Positions 58,885 through 64,000 of a DNA stretch of 64,000 nt are shown in pieces. The stretch covers positions 1 through 64,000 of the forward strand of contig CANMXU010000014.1 of the NCBI GenBank assembly GCA_947501935.1, in the 5' to 3' direction. The notes beneath the pieces are model-generated. The model saw only the letters and a list, made by a program, of their open reading frames with translations. It did no database searches and was not told the DNA's origin. Source of the stretch: an uncultured Alteromonadaceae bacterium (GTDB taxonomy: Bacteria > Pseudomonadota > Gammaproteobacteria > Enterobacterales > Alteromonadaceae). The position numbers and the translations under genes were made by a program. The first letter of the stretch is position 1. Every line of letters begins with the position of its first letter.

Positions 58885-60009
58885 ATGAACATTTATCGCT
58901 GGTTAGTGACGGTTATTATCATTGCCGTCACAATTGCCGGATTAGGCTTTTTTAAATTTCAACAAATACAAGCGGGTATGGCGATGGCAGCATCTTTCCC
59001 TGAGCCTTCTGCTGCGGTTAATACCACGGTTACTGAGCTATCATCGTATCAATCTCGCTATAAAGTTACTGGCCAAGCGGTCGCCCCACAAGTGGTGCAA
59101 CTGCAAAATGAATTTCCGGGTGTTATCGAGCAAGTGAACTTTATTGCCGGTGAAAAAGTCAGTAAAGGCCAGTTATTATTGGTGGTTAATTTTGCTGAAG
59201 AACAGGCGCAATTATCAGCAACAAAGGCGCGCTTAAAACTAGCTAAAACTTCGCTTGAGCGTGTTCGTACCTTATTAGCTGAAGACCGAATTAGCCAACA
59301 AGATTTCGATGTTGCCGAAGCCCAATACCATATTGAACAAGCTAATGTTGCTAATTTAACATCGATAATTTCACGCAAGAAGATCACCGCCCCCTTTTCA
59401 GGAACCTTATCGTTAGACACTTACCAGCAAGGTCAATACTTGTCGGCTAATTCAATGCTTACCACCTTAGTCGGTGATAACGATAAAATATGGGTAGACT
59501 TTCAATTACCACAAACTAAAGCTCAGCTTGAAGTCGGTGACACGATTAACATACAGTCAATAAATGGTGCAGAGCAATCAGATAGAACTGCCACAATCAT
59601 TGCCAAAGACTCACAAATTAAAGCCCAATCTCGTCATTTACAATATCGCGCTGAATTAGTGAATGAGCAGTCATGGTTACACCATAATGAGATTGTTCAA
59701 ATAGATGTACCTGAAGTGCAACAGCAAGTTGTATTAGTGCCTGATGCGAGTATTAGTCGTAATCATTTTGGCAGCTTTGTTTTTAAATTAGTCGTTGACG
59801 ATAATAATCAATATCGCGCCGAACGTGTTGAGGTTAAGTTAGGGAAACGTGACGGTGATCTACAAGTGGTTTTATCAGGTCTTGATGCGGATGTTTTAAT
59901 TGCCACAGAAGGGGCATTTAAACTTAATGATGGTTTATTAGTTTACCCAAATATCGAAAATAAAAGCAGTTTAAGTGCGCAATTACTCCTTGATGGAGCA
60001 CAACAATAA
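58885..60009 (+). CDS. RND efflux periplasmic adaptor (membrane fusion protein)
   Basis: The 374-residue adaptor begins with a membrane anchor (VTVIIIAVTIAGLGFFKF). A lipoyl half-motif (VIEQVNFIAGEKVSKGQLL), a helical hairpin (about residues 107-155), the second lipoyl half (KKITAPFSGTLSLDTYQQGQ) and a beta-barrel domain follow. It bridges the inner-membrane pump to a TolC-like channel. Its TAA overlaps the pump ATG by one base. A GGAGA ribosome-binding site precedes the ATG. Confidence 0.94.
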   Translation: MNIYRWLVTVIIIAVTIAGLGFFKFQQIQAGMAMAASFPEPSAAVNTTVTELSSYQSRYKVTGQAVAPQVVQLQNEFPGVIEQVNFIAGEKVSKGQLLLVVNFAEEQAQLSATKARLKLAKTSLERVRTLLAEDRISQQDFDVAEAQYHIEQANVANLTSIISRKKITAPFSGTLSLDTYQQGQYLSANSMLTTLVGDNDKIWVDFQLPQTKAQLEVGDTINIQSINGAEQSDRTATIIAKDSQIKAQSRHLQYRAELVNEQSWLHHNEIVQIDVPEVQQQVVLVPDASISRNHFGSFVFKLVVDDNNQYRAERVEVKLGKRDGDLQVVLSGLDADVLIATEGAFKLNDGLLVYPNIENKSSLSAQLLLDGAQQ

Positions 60010-63000
60010 TGAGCGCGCTTCACGAAAAACAAACGTCTATAATGGATATTTTTGTTCGCCGGCCTATATTAGCCATTGTTTTGTCATTACTTATCGTTTT
60101 GGCAGGACTTTATTCTATAGGCAATATTTCCGTACAACAATATCCGCGCATTGAAAGTGCGTCTTTGGAAATTACTACAACCTATACTGGCGCTTCTGCC
60201 GATGTTGTGAAAGGCTTTGTTACCGAGCCTATTGAGCGTATTGCTTCAACTGTGCCGGGGGTTGACTATGTTGACTCAGCAACTACTTCAGGTAATAGCA
60301 AAGTTACCGCGTGGTTAACGCTTAACCATGATACTACTGCGGCGCTGGCTGAATTAACCACTCGTTTAGGACAAATTAAATTTGAGTTACCTGTAGGGGC
60401 TGAAGACCCTTCGGTTTCAGTAAGGCGTGCTGATAGCCCATATGCTATTTTTTACTTAAATGTAGAAGCACAAAATATGGCACGCGCTCAAGTTTCTGAT
60501 TATTTAACTCGTAATATTACCCCGATATTAGGTGATATTCCCGGTGTGCAAAACGTCACGTTAGAAGGTGGGCGCAACCCAGCCATGCGAGTTTGGATTG
60601 ATTCTGAAAAGCTTGCTGTTTTCAATATTGGCGCGGCACAAGTTTTTCAAGCCTTACGTAATAACAATACTATTGCGACATTAGGGTATAGCGAAAACAA
60701 TCGTCAGCGCATTGATCTAATGGCTAATACCACTTTAACCACCATTGAAGACTTTGAACAACTAGTGGTGAGTGAAATTGACGGCGCACAAATTCGTTTA
60801 GGTGATTTAGCTACAGTAGAAATTGGCGAAGAAGAAGGTTTTGTTGATGCCCGCTTAGATCACCAACAAACTACATTTATAGCGATTTGGCCACTACCTG
60901 GCGCCAATGAAATGGCAATAGGTGATGAGCTTTATAAAAAGTTAGATACCATAAATGCCAGCTTACCTCAGGGATTAAATATTTCGATAGGTTTTGATGG
61001 CACCTTATATATGCGTGATGCCATTAAAGAAATTTTCACCACTTTATTAGAAACCGTATTACTAGTTGGCTTAGTAGTTTTGGCGATGATGGGCTCTTTT
61101 CGCTCAGCTTTAGTGCCGCTTATCACCATTCCTATTTCCATTTTAGGGGCGATTGCGGTGATGTCGCTAATGGGCTTTTCACTCAACCTTTTAACCATCC
61201 TCGCAATTGTTTTATCGGTTGGTTTGGTCGTTGATGACGCCATTGTAGTGGTTGAGAATGTTGCCAAGCATATGCGCGCTGGCATGGGGCGATTTCAAGC
61301 GGCATTAATTAGCTCACGGCAATTATTAGTGCCTGTTATTGCAATGACCTTAAGTTTGGCTGCCGTTTATGCGCCAGTAGGTTTCTTGTCTGGCTTAACC
61401 GGTTATTTGTTTAGAGAATTCGCTTTCACCTTAGCGGTTGCCGTACTTATTTCTGGCATTGTTGCTATTACCTTATCACCGATTATGAGTGCTTATGTAT
61501 CTCCTGAGGGGGGGAAAGAAGGTAAGTTAACTAAAATGATCAACCGTGGTTTTGAGCGCATGCAAAATAGCTACTTAACTGCACTTGGTCATATCTTTAA
61601 CTGGCGTGCACAAATTGTTGTTATTGGCGTGGTCTTTAGTTTATTGATGGTACCTTTTTATATGCTGTCGCAAAAAGAACTAGCACCGGTCGAAGATCAA
61701 AGCTCTATTAGCGTGATTGTAGAAGCGCCACCAGAGTCGTCACTTGCTTATACTTCAGGGCATATGAATAAAGCGGTTGATACCTTAAAAACTACTGATG
61801 GTGGGCAGTTTGTTTGGCAAATCATCTCAGCCTCTGCAGGTTTTGGTGGTGTTGAATTAACGCCATATGATCAACGAGAAAAAAGCGTGCATGAAAGTTT
61901 ACCTGAGCTTTATGGAAAACTAGGTGCAATTAGCGAGTTGAAACTATTCCCTATTTTACCCACTGCTTTACCAACGGCTGGCCAATTTGACGTGGAAGTT
62001 GTAGTGCGAACTAACGACAACGTTGAAAATATGCGTAAATATGCTGAGCGCATTATTGCAAAAGCTTATCAAAGCGGTAACTTTATGTTTATTGATACCG
62101 ACTTAAAAATTGACTTACCTCAGGCAGAGTTAGAAATAAATCGAAGCCTAGTGGCAGATTTAGGCTTAAGTTTGGCACAAGTAAATGAGCAGCTCAGCGT
62201 ATTAATGTCGAATAACTTTGTTAATCAATATAATGACCATGGCAAAGCTTACCGCGTTATTCCAGTGGTTAATAAGCAAGAAAGTTATATTCCTGAAAAT
62301 ATTCTCGATATGCATATTACGACACCCAATGGTGACTTAGTGCGGGTTTCAAGTTTTGCCAAAATAAAAGCGACGACCGGGCCAAGAGTACTGGGCTCTT
62401 TTAATCAGCAAAAATCATTTCGTATTTTTGCTGGTATTTTACCGCACGTAACCAAGGAAAAGGGCTTAAGTGCGATTGAAGATATTACCGCTGAGTTATT
62501 GCCACAAAGTTACTCTATTGACTACGCTGGCGAGTCAAGACAACTGCGCAAAGAAGGTAATACTATGATTAATGTATTACTGATTTCCTTGATTGTGGTT
62601 TATTTTGTTTTAACTATTCAGTTTAATAGCTTTAGAGATCCGTTAGTGGTGTTACTTGGCTGTGCGCCGTTAGCATTAAGTGGCGCGTTATCTATCGCCT
62701 TTTTGGGCATGACCTCGGTTAATATTTATTCGCAAATAGGGTTAATCACCTTAATTGGCTTGATCACTAAAAACGGTATTCTAATCGTTGAATTTGCTAA
62801 TCATATGCAACTGCAAGGTGCGAGTAAACTTGAGGCAGTAAAATCTGCTGCAACATCACGCTTAAGACCAATATTAATGACAACTGCTGCAACCGTATTA
62901 GGGCATTTCCCTTTAGTTTTAGTTACAGGTGCAGGTGCAGAGGCGCGAAATAGCATAGGAATAATTTTAGTGGCCGGTATGTTAATTGGTACTTTCTTTA

Positions 63001-63128
63001 CCTTGATAGTGCTACCGCTTTTATATCACTGGTTAGCAAGTGATCATCGCAGCGAAAGTCGGGAAGAAAAAGAAAGATCTGAGCAGCCCACTTTAGCAAA
63101 GCCAATGCCAGAGTTAGTCACTGAATAA
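60009..63128 (+). CDS. RND family efflux permease (HAE1/AcrB type)
   Basis: The 1039-residue inner-membrane pump has twelve helices and two large periplasmic loops. The proton-relay aspartates of TM4 are in VGLVVDDAIVVVENV, and the start MDIFVRRPILAIVLSLLIVLAG is typical of hydrophobe/amphiphile efflux pumps. It works with the adjacent adaptor; no outer-membrane factor gene is present, so a TolC encoded elsewhere is expected. The start overlaps the adaptor stop (TAATG). The likely substrates (dyes, detergents, antibiotics) are inferred from the family. Confidence 0.95.
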   Translation: MSALHEKQTSIMDIFVRRPILAIVLSLLIVLAGLYSIGNISVQQYPRIESASLEITTTYTGASADVVKGFVTEPIERIASTVPGVDYVDSATTSGNSKVTAWLTLNHDTTAALAELTTRLGQIKFELPVGAEDPSVSVRRADSPYAIFYLNVEAQNMARAQVSDYLTRNITPILGDIPGVQNVTLEGGRNPAMRVWIDSEKLAVFNIGAAQVFQALRNNNTIATLGYSENNRQRIDLMANTTLTTIEDFEQLVVSEIDGAQIRLGDLATVEIGEEEGFVDARLDHQQTTFIAIWPLPGANEMAIGDELYKKLDTINASLPQGLNISIGFDGTLYMRDAIKEIFTTLLETVLLVGLVVLAMMGSFRSALVPLITIPISILGAIAVMSLMGFSLNLLTILAIVLSVGLVVDDAIVVVENVAKHMRAGMGRFQAALISSRQLLVPVIAMTLSLAAVYAPVGFLSGLTGYLFREFAFTLAVAVLISGIVAITLSPIMSAYVSPEGGKEGKLTKMINRGFERMQNSYLTALGHIFNWRAQIVVIGVVFSLLMVPFYMLSQKELAPVEDQSSISVIVEAPPESSLAYTSGHMNKAVDTLKTTDGGQFVWQIISASAGFGGVELTPYDQREKSVHESLPELYGKLGAISELKLFPILPTALPTAGQFDVEVVVRTNDNVENMRKYAERIIAKAYQSGNFMFIDTDLKIDLPQAELEINRSLVADLGLSLAQVNEQLSVLMSNNFVNQYNDHGKAYRVIPVVNKQESYIPENILDMHITTPNGDLVRVSSFAKIKATTGPRVLGSFNQQKSFRIFAGILPHVTKEKGLSAIEDITAELLPQSYSIDYAGESRQLRKEGNTMINVLLISLIVVYFVLTIQFNSFRDPLVVLLGCAPLALSGALSIAFLGMTSVNIYSQIGLITLIGLITKNGILIVEFANHMQLQGASKLEAVKSAATSRLRPILMTTAATVLGHFPLVLVTGAGAEARNSIGIILVAGMLIGTFFTLIVLPLLYHWLASDHRSESREEKERSEQPTLAKPMPELVTE

Positions 63129-63178
63129 GCGGCTTAATAAATTAGCTGGCTAATAAATTACTTCGTATTTACCTCATC

Positions 63179-63210
63179 TCGCAAGCGTCAGCCATTAGCT
63201 GAACTTGCGA
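63179..63210. other. Cruciform-like inverted repeat after the RND operon
   Basis: TCGCAAG (63179-63185) pairs with CTTGCGA (63204-63210), and nested inside them TCAGC pairs with GCTGA around CATTA. No T-tract follows on either strand. It may be a weak terminator or a repeat element. Confidence 0.5.
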
Positions 63211-63264
63211 AGGTGATGGAGTTATTAGCTTTACTTTAAACTTAGCGACTCGTTAAGCTAAATA

Positions 63265-63555
63265 TTATTTCTTCGGGTTTAGCTCATTAAATTTGGCTAA
63301 TTGCTCAGGCGTTGCTGGTAATTGGTGTTTCTCTTTCCACTCGCTGTAAGGCATGCCATAAACTTGTTCACGCGCGGTGTCGATATCTACTTCAATACCA
63401 AGCTTCTCAGCTTCTGCAACCGTCCACTTTGAAAAACAGTTACGACAAAAGCCCGCTAGGTTCATTAATTCAATGTTTTGAACATCTTTGCGGTTGTCTA
63501 AATGACTAAGTAAACGGCGAAATACTGCGGCTTGAATTTTGTCTTGATCTTGCAT
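63265..63555 (-). CDS. DUF1244 family protein
   Basis: The 96-residue protein matches the DUF1244 pattern, with VFRRLLSHLDNRKDVQNIEL, LAGFCRNCFSKW and YGMPYSEWKEKHQ. The family is a small all-helical bundle of unknown function, with a conserved CxxC (FCRNC) that may bind metal. It lies 24 bases downstream of the CsiV-like gene on the same strand, suggesting one operon. It is convergent with the RND pump. Confidence 0.9.
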   Translation of the reverse strand: MQDQDKIQAAVFRRLLSHLDNRKDVQNIELMNLAGFCRNCFSKWTVAEAEKLGIEVDIDTAREQVYGMPYSEWKEKHQLPATPEQLAKFNELNPKK

Positions 63556-63579
63556 GTTTGCTCTCTACTTTCTTGTTAA

Positions 63580-64000
63580 TTAAAGTTCTGGCTCTAGTTG
63601 TGGCCGTTTGTGCTTTCTAATTTGTACTATCATGCCCATATACGGATGGTCAAAATAATGAATTTCGCCACTGATCACACGTTTATTTTGTTGAAAGCGA
63701 ATCGGTTTAATATCAAGTGGCTCAGCTGATTTCAAGGCATGAGTTGCTTGTTGGGTAAGCGTGGTATTAATAATAGAAAAGTCAGCGGTGATATATAAAT
63801 AGTGGTTCAAATGCACTCTAAATAAACCGTCTAGCTGCCAAGGTTGTAAAGGCGCTATTGGCGGATTAGCCACATTTAATTGCTTATTATTAGGAAGAAA
63901 ATTTAATAACTGCTCAGGGTTATCAAGTGCGGCATTTATCTCGGCAATTTTACTTTCATCAATAGATGGCGCTTGGGCAATTATTTCACTTATTTTTTCT
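63580..64000 (-). CDS. CsiV-like peptidoglycan-binding protein (partial, C-terminal end)
   Basis: The reading frame is open from the stop at 63580 to the right edge, giving about 139 C-terminal residues of a longer gene cut by the window; an apparent GTG start at 63873 is internal, because the same frame continues upstream without a stop. The tail PWQLDGLFRVHLNHYLYI, then VISGEIHYFDHPYMGMIVQI, resembles the C-terminus of CsiV, a periplasmic partner of cell-wall synthesis regulators in Vibrio. The assignment is by remembered pattern only. The DUF1244 gene follows 24 bases later. Confidence 0.6.
   Translation of the reverse strand, partial: EKISEIIAQAPSIDESKIAEINAALDNPEQLLNFLPNNKQLNVANPPIAPLQPWQLDGLFRVHLNHYLYITADFSIINTTLTQQATHALKSAEPLDIKPIRFQQNKRVISGEIHYFDHPYMGMIVQIRKHKRPQLEPEL

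Noticed and set aside
58031..63128. Specific named efflux system (for example MexAB or AcrAB)
   Set aside because: The family is clear, but nothing in the sequence seen here fixes the orthologue or substrate, so no gene symbols were given.
63580..63873. Complete 97-residue gene starting at a GTG
   Set aside because: The frame continues without a stop to the window edge, so this is the end of a longer gene.

Overview
The window looks like chromosome from a marine gammaproteobacterium of the Alteromonadales, most likely Colwelliaceae (Colwellia or Thalassotalea type). This is inferred from the low-GC, AT-rich DNA, gammaproteobacterial gene order (topA-cysB; pabB-nudL-sdaA; rpsB through dnaE-accA-tilS), and families common in that group. 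It has no tRNA, rRNA, CRISPR array, prophage or intact transposase. It is mostly core genome with a few accessory patches.

Positions 1-21,200 hold housekeeping and signalling genes. They begin with an arginase-family enzyme whose 3' end runs into a heptanucleotide tandem array, followed by topA, two small poorly known genes and cysB. Next come the minus-strand operon pabB-nudL-sdaA, a class I fumarase, a secreted S9 peptidase, rmuC and two head-to-head membrane diguanylate cyclases. A STAS-like protein, a MAPEG protein and a sodium-dependent symporter close this part. Positions 21,300-33,000 are more accessory: a YcbL-type hydrolase, a bacterial voltage-gated cation channel, a TPR hybrid histidine kinase, a DUF5916 outer-membrane protein, a YHYH lipoprotein, a ComFB protein, PriC and a TSUP transporter.

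Positions 33,200-54,500 are the large conserved plus-strand cluster. It starts with rpsB-tsf behind a structured leader, then pyrH, frr, uppS, cdsA, dxr, rseP, bamA, skp, lpxD, fabZ, lpxA, lpxB, rnhB, dnaE, accA and tilS. It links translation factors, undecaprenyl phosphate, phospholipid and isoprenoid synthesis, outer-membrane assembly, lipid A synthesis and replication. Genes there are tightly packed, and several starts appear to be UUG or GUG. Positions 54,500-64,000 hold a DAACS symporter, an orphan gene, a TA-flanked inverted-repeat element, a PhnA-domain protein, a TetR-adaptor-RND efflux operon, a DUF1244 protein and the cut-off end of a CsiV-like gene.

The most interesting non-coding signal is a repeat family with two full members (about 22,949-23,147 and 56,522-56,831) and one isolated end (26,164-26,180). 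The two members differ in sequence but keep the same paired arms through compensating changes, which suggests selection on a folded DNA or RNA form. One member has perfect 18-bp terminal inverted repeats flanked by TA, like a Tc1/mariner or IS630-type MITE. Short tandem arrays with 7-, 14-, 18- and 9-bp units are a second theme.
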